From: an uncultured Clostridium sp.
GTDB lineage: Bacteria; Bacillota; Clostridia; Lachnospirales; Lachnospiraceae
Assembly: GCA_947178445.1 (NCBI GenBank)
Contig: CAMWYJ010000023.1
Coordinates: 1 to 46,688 of the forward strand
Reading direction: 5' to 3'
DNA: 46,688 bases
The translations under genes were made by a program, and so were the position numbers. The notes under the pieces are model-generated. The model worked only from the letters and a program-made list of their open reading frames with translations. It was not told the origin of the DNA and searched no databases. How positions within the stretch are numbered: the stretch's first letter is position 1; each line of letters opens with the position of its first letter. Shown piece by piece: positions 37,045 through 45,175 of the stretch.

Positions 37045-37818
37045 ATGTCACAGGCAATTGTACAGGTGGAAAATCTGAATTTGGCATATAAAAGTCTGCA
37101 TGCGGTTTCCAATGTCTCGTTCTCTGTGAAAGCCGGAGAGATTTTGGCTGTTATTGGGCAAAACGGCTCTGGAAAGACTTCTACTGTGGAGTGTGTAGAG
37201 GGATTACGAAAACCAGACAGTGGTTTGATTCGGGTTTTTGGAAAAGACCCTTGGACACACCGCAGTGAAGTATATAAGGAAATGGGAGTTCAGCTGCAGG
37301 AGGCGGAATATTTCTCGAAGATCAGAGTGGAGGAACTATGCAGATTATTTGCCAGTTTTTACGAAAGACCAGTCGATTGGAATTTGTTACTGACACAAAT
37401 GGGGCTTGATGAAAAAAGAAAACGTCCGATTCACAAACTGTCTGGCGGAGAGAAACAACGATTATCTATTTTGCTTTCCCTTATAGGACGTCCGAAACTT
37501 TTAGTGTTGGATGAATTAACGACAGGGCTTGACCCGGAGGCGAGACAGAATATGTGGATTAGCTTTGAGAATATAAGGAAAGGCGGCGTAGCTATTATTA
37601 TGGTTTCCCACTATCTGGACGAGGTAGAAGTCCTTGCAGACAAAATCCTCTATTTAGAAAAAGGCAAACAGCAATTCTTTGGAACGAAGCAGGATTTTCG
37701 GGAGTATGTAAAAAATCGGCTTTCCAGTGATGAATGGCAGGAAAATTTATCATTGGAAAAACTTTACTTAATGATAGCACCCCAAACAACAGGACTTACG
37801 ATGGAGGGAATATTATGA
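37045..37818 (+). CDS. ABC transporter ATP-binding protein
   Basis: A 257-aa ATPase. Walker A is GQNGSGKTSTVE, the signature is LSGGEKQRLSILL, Walker B LLVLDELTTGLDPEARQ, and the switch histidine is in MVSHYLDEVE. It is of the exporter class that pairs with ABC-2 type permeases; drug or peptide export is typical. Start ATG 37045 follows AGGAGGG. Its stop overlaps the permease start (ATGA, 4 nt). Confidence 0.95.
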   Translation: MSQAIVQVENLNLAYKSLHAVSNVSFSVKAGEILAVIGQNGSGKTSTVECVEGLRKPDSGLIRVFGKDPWTHRSEVYKEMGVQLQEAEYFSKIRVEELCRLFASFYERPVDWNLLLTQMGLDEKRKRPIHKLSGGEKQRLSILLSLIGRPKLLVLDELTTGLDPEARQNMWISFENIRKGGVAIIMVSHYLDEVEVLADKILYLEKGKQQFFGTKQDFREYVKNRLSSDEWQENLSLEKLYLMIAPQTTGLTMEGIL

Positions 37819-38567
37819 AAGGATTTACGGCGATATGCAAAATAGAACTACAGTTGTTTACACGAGATTTCTTTAGCTTTTTCTTTGCTCTTGTGTTTCC
37901 TGTATTAATGCTTCTTTTATTTGGCGGCATCTATGGAAATGCACCGATTTATGAAGGGGCAGATGTTGGAATGATGGATATTTCTGTACCAGCCTACGCT
38001 GTCATGGTAATAGGGGTAATCGGTTTAATGTCCCTGCCTCTGACATTGTCAGGTTATAAAGAGAAAAAAATCTATAAGAGATTTGATGCTACACCGGTTG
38101 GAAAGAAGAGTATCATGTTAGCACAAGTATTTGTCAATCTTATCATGACACTCATAGGAATTTCAATCTTATTAATAGTTGGAAGGCTTCTTTACCATAT
38201 ACAGATGAAAGGTGCTTTTCTTTCCATTTGCGTAAGTATGTTGTTTTCCATAGCGGCTATATTTTCCATGGGATTTCTTTTTACGGCTATCGGGCGGGAT
38301 TTAAAGAGTACAACTTTGCTTTGTTATCTTGTTTATTTCGCCATGCTGTTCCTGTCTGGTGCGACAATGCCAGATATGCTGTTTCCCGATACTATTAAAA
38401 AAATCTCTGACTTTTTACCAATGACCTATGCGGTTGATTTAATGCAGGGGGTTTTTGCAGGAGACAGTCTTAGTCTGCATGGAACGGAATTACTTATTCT
38501 TGGGATAGTGGCGGTGATATGCACTGCTGTCGGGGCTGTTTTATATAGGAAGAAAGACTGGACGTAA
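37815..38567 (+). CDS. ABC-2 type permease
   Basis: A 250-aa membrane protein with six hydrophobic helices in the ABC-2 pattern: FFSFFFALVFPVLMLLLFGG near the start, and the conserved YFAMLFLSGATMP region before the last helices. Start ATG 37815 overlaps the ATPase stop and has GGAGGG upstream. Together with the ATPase it makes a complete exporter. The substrate is not evident. The 281 nt after it hold no clear gene, apart from a 32-codon frame at 38654-38752. Confidence 0.92.
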   Translation: MKGFTAICKIELQLFTRDFFSFFFALVFPVLMLLLFGGIYGNAPIYEGADVGMMDISVPAYAVMVIGVIGLMSLPLTLSGYKEKKIYKRFDATPVGKKSIMLAQVFVNLIMTLIGISILLIVGRLLYHIQMKGAFLSICVSMLFSIAAIFSMGFLFTAIGRDLKSTTLLCYLVYFAMLFLSGATMPDMLFPDTIKKISDFLPMTYAVDLMQGVFAGDSLSLHGTELLILGIVAVICTAVGAVLYRKKDWT

Positions 38568-38848
38568 AGCACAAGGAAGCCGGTGAACTTGAGAGATGGT
38601 TTGTGTTGTGGGAAAAGCATACATTTTGAAAACACATAATGGAGACTATTTAATGACCTATATTAAGGATGGTAAGACATGCTGGATAAAGAGAAACAGG
38701 TATATGGAAAAATATAGAAAAATGTCTAAAAATTTGAAAAAAACATTTTAAATTTTATGTAATATGTGCTATAATAATTAACAGACTGCGGACAGGTTAT
38801 TGAATTTGTCCTGGTACAATTATCAAACACTTAGGAGGTATGAAACAA

Positions 38849-41482
38849 ATGGCAAACAAATGGGTGTATATGTTCAGTGAAGGTGACATGAGCATGCGCA
38901 ATCTGCTTGGTGGTAAGGGTGCAAACCTTGCTGAGATGACTGGCATTGGTCTTCCGGTACCACAAGGTTTTACTATTACGACAGAGGCTTGTACACAGTA
39001 TTATGAGGATGGTCGTAAGATTAATGATGAGATTATGGCACAGGCTATGGAAGGTGTTAAAAAGATGGAGGAGATCAACGGCAAGAAGTTCGGTGATCAT
39101 CAAAATCCATTGCTGGTATCAGTTCGTTCTGGTGCTAGAGCATCTATGCCGGGTATGATGGATACTATTTTGAACTTAGGTTTGAATGATGAAGTAGTAG
39201 AAGCTATGATTGCTGGTAATTCAGATCCAAAGTTTGAGCGTTTTGTATATGATTCTTATAGACGTTTCATTCAGATGTTCTCTGATGTCGTTATGGAAGT
39301 TGGTAAGAAGTATTTTGAGCAGCTCATTGATAAAATGAAAGAGGAGAAGGGTGTTAAGTATGATGTAGAGCTCACTGCTGCTGATTTAAAGACATTAGCA
39401 GAGCAGTTTAAGGCTGAATACAAGAGCCAGTTAGGTACAGACTTCCCTTCTGATCCTGTAGAGCAGTTGAAATTAGCAATTGAGGCTGTATTCCGTTCAT
39501 GGGATAACCCACGTGCTAACGTATACAGAAGAGATAATGATATTCCTTATTCATGGGGTACTGCAGTTAATGTAATGCCTATGGTATTTGGTAACTTGAA
39601 TGATGAGTCTGGTACTGGTGTAGCATTTACCCGTGATCCAGCTACCGGTGAGAAGAAGCTTATGGGCGAGTTCCTTAAGAATGCACAGGGTGAGGACGTA
39701 GTTGCCGGTGTTCGTACACCAATGCCTATCGCACAGATGGAGCAGGAATTCCCAGAGGCATATGATGAGTTTATTAAGGTTTGTGATATTCTTGAGAACC
39801 ACTATCATGACATGCAGGATATGGAATTTACAGTAGAGAACAAGAAGCTTTACATGTTGCAGTGCCGTAACGGTAAGAGAACTGCACAGGCAGCTCTTAA
39901 GATTGCATGTGACCTTGTTGATGAGGGACATAAGACAGAAGAAGAGGCAGTTGTTATGATTGATCCTCGTAACTTAGATACACTTCTTCATCCTCAGTTT
40001 GATGCAGCAGCTTTAAAGAGTGCTACACCACTTGGAAAAGGTCTTGGCGCTTCGCCTGGTGCAGCTTGTGGTAAGGTTGTATTTACCGCTGATGATGCAG
40101 TTGCATGGAAAGAAAAAGGAGAGAGAGTTGTATTAGTTCGTCTTGAGACATCTCCAGAAGATATTACAGGTATGAAGGCTTCACAGGGTATCCTGACAGT
40201 TCGTGGTGGTATGACATCACATGCTGCAGTAGTTGCCCGTGGTATGGGTACCTGCTGTGTATCTGGTTGTGGTGACATCAATATGGATGAAGAGAACAAG
40301 CAGTTTACATTAGCTGGCAAGACCTTTAAAGAGGGCGATTATATCTCAATTGATGGTACAACAGGTAACATCTATGAAGGTGATATCAAGACAGTTGACG
40401 CTTCTATTGCTGGTGAGTTTGGTCGTGTTATGGCTTGGGCAGATAAGTATAGAAAGTTAAAGGTTCGTACCAATGCAGATACACCTGCAGATACAGCGAA
40501 GGCTGTTGAGTTAGGTGCTGAAGGTATTGGACTTTGCCGTACAGAGCATATGTTCTTTGGTGAGGATAGAATTCCAAAATTCCGCCGCATGATTCTTTCT
40601 GATACAGTAGAGCAGAGAGAAGAGGCATTGAAGGCAATCGGTGAATTCCAGAAGGCTGACTTTAAGGCTATGTACAAGACTCTCGATGGAATGCCAATGG
40701 TAGTTCGTTTCTTAGATCCACCACTTCATGAGTTTGTTCCTACAGAGGAAGAGGATATTAAGGCATTAGCTGCTGATATGGGAATTACCGTAGAGGAAGT
40801 TAAGGCAAAATGTGATTCCCTTCACGAGTTCAACCCTATGATGGGACATCGTGGATGCCGTCTTGCTGTAACTTATCCGGAAATCGCCAAGATGCAGACA
40901 AGAGCTGTTATGGAAGCTGCAATCGAGGTTGCAGAAGAGACTGGTAAGGCTATCGTTCCTGAAATCATGATTCCGCTTGTTGGCGAGGAGAAAGAGCTTA
41001 AGTTTGTTAAGGATGTTGTTGTAGAGACAGCTGACTTAGTTAAGAAAGAGAAGAATTCTGATATCAAGTATCAGGTAGGTACTATGATTGAGATTCCAAG
41101 AGCTGCTCTTACCGCTGACCAGATTGCGAAGGATGCTGAGTTCTTCTGCTTCGGTACGAATGACCTTACACAGATGACATTTGGATTCTCTCGTGATGAT
41201 GCTGGTAAGTTCTTAGATTCTTACTATGATACAAAGATTTATGAGAATGATCCGTTTGCGAAATTAGATCAGACTGGTGTAGGCCAGTTGATTCAGATGG
41301 CAGTTGAGAAGGGACGTTCCGTTCGTCCAAACCTTGAGTTAGGTATCTGTGGTGAGCATGGAGGAGATCCATCTTCTATCGAGTTCTGCCATAAGGTAGG
41401 TCTTAACTATGTGTCATGTTCTCCATTCCGTGTACCTATTGCAAGATTAGCTGCTGCACAGGCTGCAATCAATGATAAGTAG
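38849..41482 (+). CDS. ppdK: Pyruvate phosphate dikinase
   Basis: An 877-aa enzyme that interconverts pyruvate + ATP + Pi and PEP + AMP + PPi, a common PEP-handling route in anaerobes. It has the N-terminal ATP-grasp part (NLLGGKGANLAEMTGIGLPV), the phosphohistidine site GGMTSHAAVVARGMGTCCVSG-type with H458, and the PEP/pyruvate barrel with EHMFFGEDRIP, FGTNDLTQMTFG and the active cysteine in ICGEHGGDPSS. Start ATG 38849 is preferred: AGGAGGT touches ATG 38840 but sits about 9 nt from 38849. Codon use is biased to a narrow set, unlike its neighbours, as expected of a highly expressed gene. A TATAAT lies at 38770-38775. Confidence 0.97.
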   Translation: MANKWVYMFSEGDMSMRNLLGGKGANLAEMTGIGLPVPQGFTITTEACTQYYEDGRKINDEIMAQAMEGVKKMEEINGKKFGDHQNPLLVSVRSGARASMPGMMDTILNLGLNDEVVEAMIAGNSDPKFERFVYDSYRRFIQMFSDVVMEVGKKYFEQLIDKMKEEKGVKYDVELTAADLKTLAEQFKAEYKSQLGTDFPSDPVEQLKLAIEAVFRSWDNPRANVYRRDNDIPYSWGTAVNVMPMVFGNLNDESGTGVAFTRDPATGEKKLMGEFLKNAQGEDVVAGVRTPMPIAQMEQEFPEAYDEFIKVCDILENHYHDMQDMEFTVENKKLYMLQCRNGKRTAQAALKIACDLVDEGHKTEEEAVVMIDPRNLDTLLHPQFDAAALKSATPLGKGLGASPGAACGKVVFTADDAVAWKEKGERVVLVRLETSPEDITGMKASQGILTVRGGMTSHAAVVARGMGTCCVSGCGDINMDEENKQFTLAGKTFKEGDYISIDGTTGNIYEGDIKTVDASIAGEFGRVMAWADKYRKLKVRTNADTPADTAKAVELGAEGIGLCRTEHMFFGEDRIPKFRRMILSDTVEQREEALKAIGEFQKADFKAMYKTLDGMPMVVRFLDPPLHEFVPTEEEDIKALAADMGITVEEVKAKCDSLHEFNPMMGHRGCRLAVTYPEIAKMQTRAVMEAAIEVAEETGKAIVPEIMIPLVGEEKELKFVKDVVVETADLVKKEKNSDIKYQVGTMIEIPRAALTADQIAKDAEFFCFGTNDLTQMTFGFSRDDAGKFLDSYYDTKIYENDPFAKLDQTGVGQLIQMAVEKGRSVRPNLELGICGEHGGDPSSIEFCHKVGLNYVSCSPFRVPIARLAAAQAAINDK

Positions 41483-41517
41483 GATAGAGATTGAAATGAA
41501 GATTGATTAATTAACCG

Positions 41518-41553
41518 ACTCCTCGTATGTCTAATGATGTACGGGGAGTTTTG
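41518..41553 (+). terminator. Terminator of ppdK
   Basis: ACTCCTCGTA (41518-41527) pairs with TACGGGGAGT (41540-41549, one G-T) with T-rich sequence after it. A further T-run is at 41557-41563. Confidence 0.75.
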
Positions 41554-41622
41554 CTGTTTTTTTCCAGGAATGCTATAGCAAGCGGATAAACAGTCTGTTT
41601 TATTTATTTCCGCAAGCAAGAA

Positions 41623-41740
41623 GCCAAGTGACCGTTTGCAGACATTTGGCGACTGCTGATAGGGTCAAATACCCCGCCCCTTGGGGCGTTTCAAAATTGA
41701 TGCTCCGCTGTTTACGGCGAGGTCTTTGACTGTTTTGAAA
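41623..41740 (+). ncRNA. Structured leader (pseudoknot-like) upstream of the HHIIP gene
   Basis: Several paired elements lie within 120 nt. GCCAAGTG (41623-41630) pairs with CATTTGGC (41643-41650, one G-T). CGCCCCTTGGGGCG (41675-41688) is a hairpin. GTCAAA (41664-41669) can pair with TTTGAC (41725-41730), and TTTCAAAA (41689-41696) with TTTTGAAA (41733-41740); these last two pairings cross, as in a pseudoknot. The GC content of the hairpin core is clearly above the local average. It ends 26 nt before the start codon. It may be a cis-acting RNA or a leader carried by a mobile element; I do not recognise a named RNA family. Confidence 0.5.
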
Positions 41741-41766
41741 AAGGATGTCTGTAGGGAGGATGTGTC

Positions 41767-42741
41767 ATGTATGAATTAAAAAAGGATAACGTAAAGATAT
41801 TAGGCGAACAGAGGGAAACGGTTAGGTTCAAAAGTGTACGGGCTAATGTTCAATGTGTCAGGAATAAAGAGCTTATGCCGAACACGCTGCCTGATTTATT
41901 ACAGAAGAAAAGGGTAGCAGATATTATCCAGTATGCAAAGGAAGATGCGCCTATGCCCGAAAGTCTTCCGGGTATATTGACCGGATTAAAGAGACATCAT
42001 ATTATACCGGACTCTATTTTACAAAGCTTTTGGAATAAGGTTTCTGAAAATGCGGTCAAATCGGAGGAAGATAAAAAATTATTTGAAAGAATGAAAAATA
42101 TGGCATTTCACGTACACAAGAGACGTTATGCAGAAGATCGTAAAATTATAAGGGATGAGATCCGTTTGATGGATGAAATGCGAGAGTATGGTCAGATTTA
42201 TTCTGCGGATAGTGAAATGCAAAAGGCAGACAGAGGGAATTTGTCAGGTCATAATATGGAGGAAATAGATGAAGAAGATTTGCGGAGTATGTTTGTCTGG
42301 ATGCCGGGGAATATTGTGATTGGACCAGCACAGCGGCAATTGGAGCCCGGTAATACGTTAGACCGGGAGGCTATGTTAGTCGCCGGAAAGGACAGCATGA
42401 AGACACAGGAGTTGTATGCATGGATGCTGCAATATATTCAATGTGATGTTTTTGATAAGCACGAAAGAATTTCTGAATTGCTGACGGAACATATGGAATC
42501 GCCATATGTTAATGATATGGAAGTGGGAAAATTCGTAAAAAAGGGAATTAGAAAAGTGCCGCCGAGTAAGTATAGACCGTGGATGTTAGATATTAGGGAG
42601 GGGTGTGATGGAGAAAAATGGTTATTGGAAGATGCTCTTACAAGTATAAGGAAAATGAGAGACAATGTAGAAGATGAAAGGCTTGCCTCGTTGCTGGATT
42701 CAAAGGAACAGGAATTTAGAGAAAGATTGGGAAGGATTTGA
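41767..42741 (+). CDS. Hypothetical protein with HHIIP motif (nuclease-like?)
   Basis: A 324-aa soluble, highly charged protein with no signal peptide. The most striking segment is LKRHHIIPDSILQSFWNKV (H77-H78), reminiscent of His-Me-finger/HNH nucleases and polymorphic-toxin nuclease domains, in which an H-H pair carries the catalysis. A second marked segment is WMPGNIVIGP (from W178). The C-terminal third is helical and acidic-basic. No trafficking domain and no adjacent immunity gene is visible. Start ATG 41767 follows GGGAGG. I do not recognise the family; nuclease function is a guess from one motif. Confidence 0.7.
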   Translation: MYELKKDNVKILGEQRETVRFKSVRANVQCVRNKELMPNTLPDLLQKKRVADIIQYAKEDAPMPESLPGILTGLKRHHIIPDSILQSFWNKVSENAVKSEEDKKLFERMKNMAFHVHKRRYAEDRKIIRDEIRLMDEMREYGQIYSADSEMQKADRGNLSGHNMEEIDEEDLRSMFVWMPGNIVIGPAQRQLEPGNTLDREAMLVAGKDSMKTQELYAWMLQYIQCDVFDKHERISELLTEHMESPYVNDMEVGKFVKKGIRKVPPSKYRPWMLDIREGCDGEKWLLEDALTSIRKMRDNVEDERLASLLDSKEQEFRERLGRI

Positions 42742-42839
42742 AGGATTATTACCAGGATAAAAGGAACATTCAAGATAAACATAAATTCCAAAAGATTAAG
42801 ATATTTTATGAAATCAGGCGAGTCGATAAAAACAAAAAT

Positions 42840-42887
42840 TCCTCTGCAAAGCTCATATCTGGATTGTTCCTGCAGAGGGACTTTTTG
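42840..42887 (+). terminator. Terminator-like hairpin after the HHIIP gene
   Basis: TCCTCTGCA (42840-42848) pairs with TGCAGAGGGA (42871-42880) around a 22-nt loop, followed by CTTTTTG. It closes the unit before the ZIP gene. Confidence 0.7.
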
Positions 42888-42943
42888 TTAAACACCTTTT
42901 ATCGAATCATACATAAACTAGTTAATAAGGACGGAAACGGAAT

Positions 42944-42961
42944 GTTCTACAAAATTAGAAC
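42944..42961. promoter_or_regulatory. Inverted repeat upstream of the ZIP transporter gene
   Basis: GTTCTA-CAAAAT-TAGAAC, perfect 6-bp arms, ending 6 nt before the AGGAG ribosome site. It could be a metal-regulator operator or a small hairpin affecting translation. It does not match the Fur, Zur or MntR consensus sites I know. Confidence 0.4.
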
Positions 42962-42981
42962 TTCTGGCAGGAGCGTTTTAT

Positions 42982-43773
42982 TTGATAAATTGGTTTATTC
43001 ATTTACATCCGGTCGGGCAGGGGCTGCTAGCTACATTATTTACTTATAGTGTTACCATGTTAGGGGCAGCTCTGGTATTCTTTTTTAAATCTGTGAACCA
43101 GAAATTGATGGATCTAATGATGGGGTTTGCGGCAGGTGTCATGATTGCTGCTTCTTACTGGTCTTTGTTAAATCCGGCGATTGAGCTTTCAAAGGAGCTT
43201 GGGAGAAATCCGGCATTACATGCTGCGGCCGGTTTTGCCGGCGGAGGGGTATTTATTATGTTGTCGGATTACCTGCTAAATAGAAAAAAATCATGTAAAG
43301 ACAGGGGAGAGGGATGGCTGCGGTGTGTTTTGGTAAGTACTGCGGTTACGATACATAACATACCGGAAGGGATGGCTGTAGGTGTGGCATTTGGAAGTGC
43401 TGCCACTTCTGGAGGAGGAGCTTCTCTTGTCGGGGCTGTGATGCTGGCTGTGGGTATTGGTATACAGAATTTTCCGGAGGGAACTTGTGTAGCAATGCCG
43501 TTAAGAAGAGAGGGCATGAGCCGGTTTAAAAGTTTTTTGATCGGGCAGTTTTCCGGACTTGTGGAACCGATAGCAGGCGTGATAGGGGTATTATTTGCTC
43601 TTAAAGTACAGATGATTCTGCCGCTTGTATTATCCTTTTCTGCCGGAGCAATGATTTCCGTTGTTTGCTCAGAACTGGTTCCAGAATCCTTTAAAGATAA
43701 CAAAATTCTTGCCACGGCAGGTGTTATGACCGGTTTTGTGGTTATGATGGTATTGGATGTAGTCCTGGGATAA
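42982..43773 (+). CDS. ZIP-family divalent metal transporter (ZupT-like)
   Basis: A 263-aa membrane protein with eight hydrophobic helices. ZIP signatures are HNIPEGMAVGVAFG in helix 4 and QNFPEGTCVAMPL in helix 5, the metal-coordinating H and E residues of zinc/iron importers. The start is TTG 42982, with GGCAGGAG 8-9 nt upstream; no ATG in frame gives a better match. Metal choice (Zn, Fe, Mn) is not readable. Single gene. Confidence 0.93.
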   Translation: MINWFIHLHPVGQGLLATLFTYSVTMLGAALVFFFKSVNQKLMDLMMGFAAGVMIAASYWSLLNPAIELSKELGRNPALHAAAGFAGGGVFIMLSDYLLNRKKSCKDRGEGWLRCVLVSTAVTIHNIPEGMAVGVAFGSAATSGGGASLVGAVMLAVGIGIQNFPEGTCVAMPLRREGMSRFKSFLIGQFSGLVEPIAGVIGVLFALKVQMILPLVLSFSAGAMISVVCSELVPESFKDNKILATAGVMTGFVVMMVLDVVLG

Positions 43774-43960
43774 AGAGCAGTCTCCAAAGCTGCTCCCGAA
43801 TCATTTATCCATATGGTTTTATAGCAATCTGTTTTACAGACCAGTCAGCATGTTTTTTTGCCTGTTTTTATGAACCTTTTCCTAAGCCGCAACAATATAA
43901 TAGTAGAATGTATAGGGAAGGTTTGCAAATGCAAGACAGCGGGAAAAGGAGGATAAGGAT

Positions 43961-44320
43961 ATGGGATGCTTAGGAAATATACTTTGGATTATTTTTGGAG
44001 GAGCAGAGGGGGCATTGGCATGGCTTTTATATGGCTGCCTGTGGTCGATTACAATCGTGGGAATTCCAATCGGAAGGCAGTGTTTTAAATATGCCGGGCT
44101 GACACTATTTCCCTTTGGAAAAGATGTAGATTATGGTGGAGGCAATATGTCGTTGATTGCGAATGTAATCTGGATGATTATAACAGGAATTCCAATGGCG
44201 GTTGCACATTTTTTAACAGGCTGTGCATTGTGTGTTACCATAATTGGGATACCGTTTGGTCTGCAGCATTTTAAACTGGCAAAGCTTGCATTGATGCCAT
44301 TTGGAACAAGGGTACATTAG
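43961..44320 (+). CDS. YccF-domain inner membrane protein
   Basis: A 119-aa protein made of two YccF repeats: GCLGNILWIIFGGAEGALAW and IVGIPIGRQCFKYAGLTLFP, then a matching second copy with IIGIPFGLQHFKLAKLALMP. About four hydrophobic segments. The family is widespread; function unknown. Start ATG 43961 follows AAAGGAGG. A TATAAT-like box lies near 43895. Confidence 0.9.
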   Translation: MGCLGNILWIIFGGAEGALAWLLYGCLWSITIVGIPIGRQCFKYAGLTLFPFGKDVDYGGGNMSLIANVIWMIITGIPMAVAHFLTGCALCVTIIGIPFGLQHFKLAKLALMPFGTRVH

Positions 44321-44338
44321 GTCTTGAAAAAACGCAGA

Positions 44339-44367
44339 TTGACGGTTTTACGGATAATTGATATACT
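44339..44367 (+). promoter_or_regulatory. Predicted sigma-A promoter of purE
   Basis: TTGACG (44339-44344), 17 nt, TATACT (44362-44367). It lies about 197 nt before purE, which implies a long 5' leader. Confidence 0.75.
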
Positions 44368-44374
44368 AAGGAGA

Positions 44375-44564
44375 CCAGTATTCTATATTTAAGATATTTC
44401 CCTGACAGGAGAAAGAAGCAGTAATCCCTGCCTGGTCTGCACAGTGGTCTGGTGGTGAGGCGCCTTCTCCACAGAAAGAAAACCATGGCTTGATTCCATG
44501 CTTTACTTGAATATAAGCATATCAGGCAGCTGCCTGATAAATAAATACAAGAAAGGATACGATT
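44375..44564 (+). promoter_or_regulatory. Long structured 5' leader of purE with a 20-bp palindrome
   Basis: From the expected transcription start to the purE start codon there are about 190 nt without a gene. GGAGAA (44408-44413) can pair with TTCTCC (44465-44470) around smaller hairpins (GCAG/CTGC; GCCT/AGGC). CATGG/CCATG makes another near 44483-44500. TATCAGGCAGCTGCCTGATA (44520-44539) is a perfect 20-bp palindrome 25 nt before the start. There is no T-run, so it is not a simple terminator. It does not match the purine, ZTP, PRPP or THF riboswitch cores I know. It could be a protein-binding operator or an unknown RNA switch. Confidence 0.55.
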
Positions 44565-45053
44565 ATGAAAGCTGCAATTATTATGGGTTCTACCAGCGAT
44601 TTATCAAAAGTAGAGCCGGCTGTAGAAATTTTAAAAAAATATGGTGTTGAGGTAAATGTTAGATGTTTGTCTGCACACAGGGCACATGAGGGACTTTCTA
44701 AATTTATTGAGGAGACAAATAATGATGGAACAGAGGTAATTATTACGGCTGCAGGAATGGCGGCTGCTTTGCCTGGTGTTGTGGCATCCCAGACTGTTCT
44801 TCCGGTCATTGGTGTCCCCCTTTCAGGCTCTGTGTTAGATGGTATGGATGCATTGATGTCTATTGTTCAGATGCCATCCGGAATTCCGGTTGCAACAGTT
44901 GCGATCAATGGCAGCAAAAATGCTGCTTATCTGGCACTCCAGATTATGGCAGTTCAGCATGATGAGATTAAGGAAAAGCTTCTTACAGAACGTAAGGAGA
45001 TGGAAGAAGCTGCAATGAAGGCAAATAATGAGGTAATTGCGAAGTTTCAGTAA
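44565..45053 (+). CDS. purE: N5-carboxyaminoimidazole ribonucleotide mutase PurE
   Basis: A 162-aa class I PurE that converts N5-CAIR to CAIR in purine synthesis. The phosphate-binding loop IIMGSTSDL, the SAHRAHEGL segment with the catalytic histidine and the GMAAALPGVVASQTVLPVIG block are intact. Start ATG 44565 follows AAGAAAGGA. purK is not adjacent. purC lies convergent, so the two purine genes are not in one operon here. Confidence 0.97.
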   Translation: MKAAIIMGSTSDLSKVEPAVEILKKYGVEVNVRCLSAHRAHEGLSKFIEETNNDGTEVIITAAGMAAALPGVVASQTVLPVIGVPLSGSVLDGMDALMSIVQMPSGIPVATVAINGSKNAAYLALQIMAVQHDEIKEKLLTERKEMEEAAMKANNEVIAKFQ

Positions 45054-45095
45054 AATGGTTATACATGATGTAGAAACAGAAAGTCAGAAAAATAA

Positions 45096-45126
45096 CGGTG
45101 CAGATTTATGCTGCACCGCTATTTTT
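45096..45126. terminator. Bidirectional terminator between purE and purC
   Basis: CGGTGCAG (45096-45103) and CTGCACCG (45111-45118) form a perfect 8-bp stem. A T-rich tail follows on the plus strand and an A-rich flank precedes it, so it serves both convergent genes. Confidence 0.88.
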
Positions 45127-45175
45127 CTATGGGCAATGGGAAAGACAGATATGCCCATTTGCTTAATATGTCCGG

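Noticed and set aside
38654-38752. 32-codon open frame after the ABC permease
   Set aside because: A GGAG lies upstream, but the peptide is lysine-rich and of low complexity, encoded in AT-rich DNA. There is no other support.
42738-43049. 103-aa open frame overlapping the ZIP gene
   Set aside because: It crosses the terminator-like hairpin and the ZIP ribosome site in another frame. The ZIP frame has clear family motifs.
43775-43795. Terminator after the ZIP gene
   Set aside because: GAGCAG/CTGCTC makes a hairpin, but no T-run follows.
44375-44564. Known purine or ZTP riboswitch in the purE leader
   Set aside because: The conserved core motifs of those classes (such as the ZTP GACUGGCG and CCGCCUGGGC blocks) are not present.
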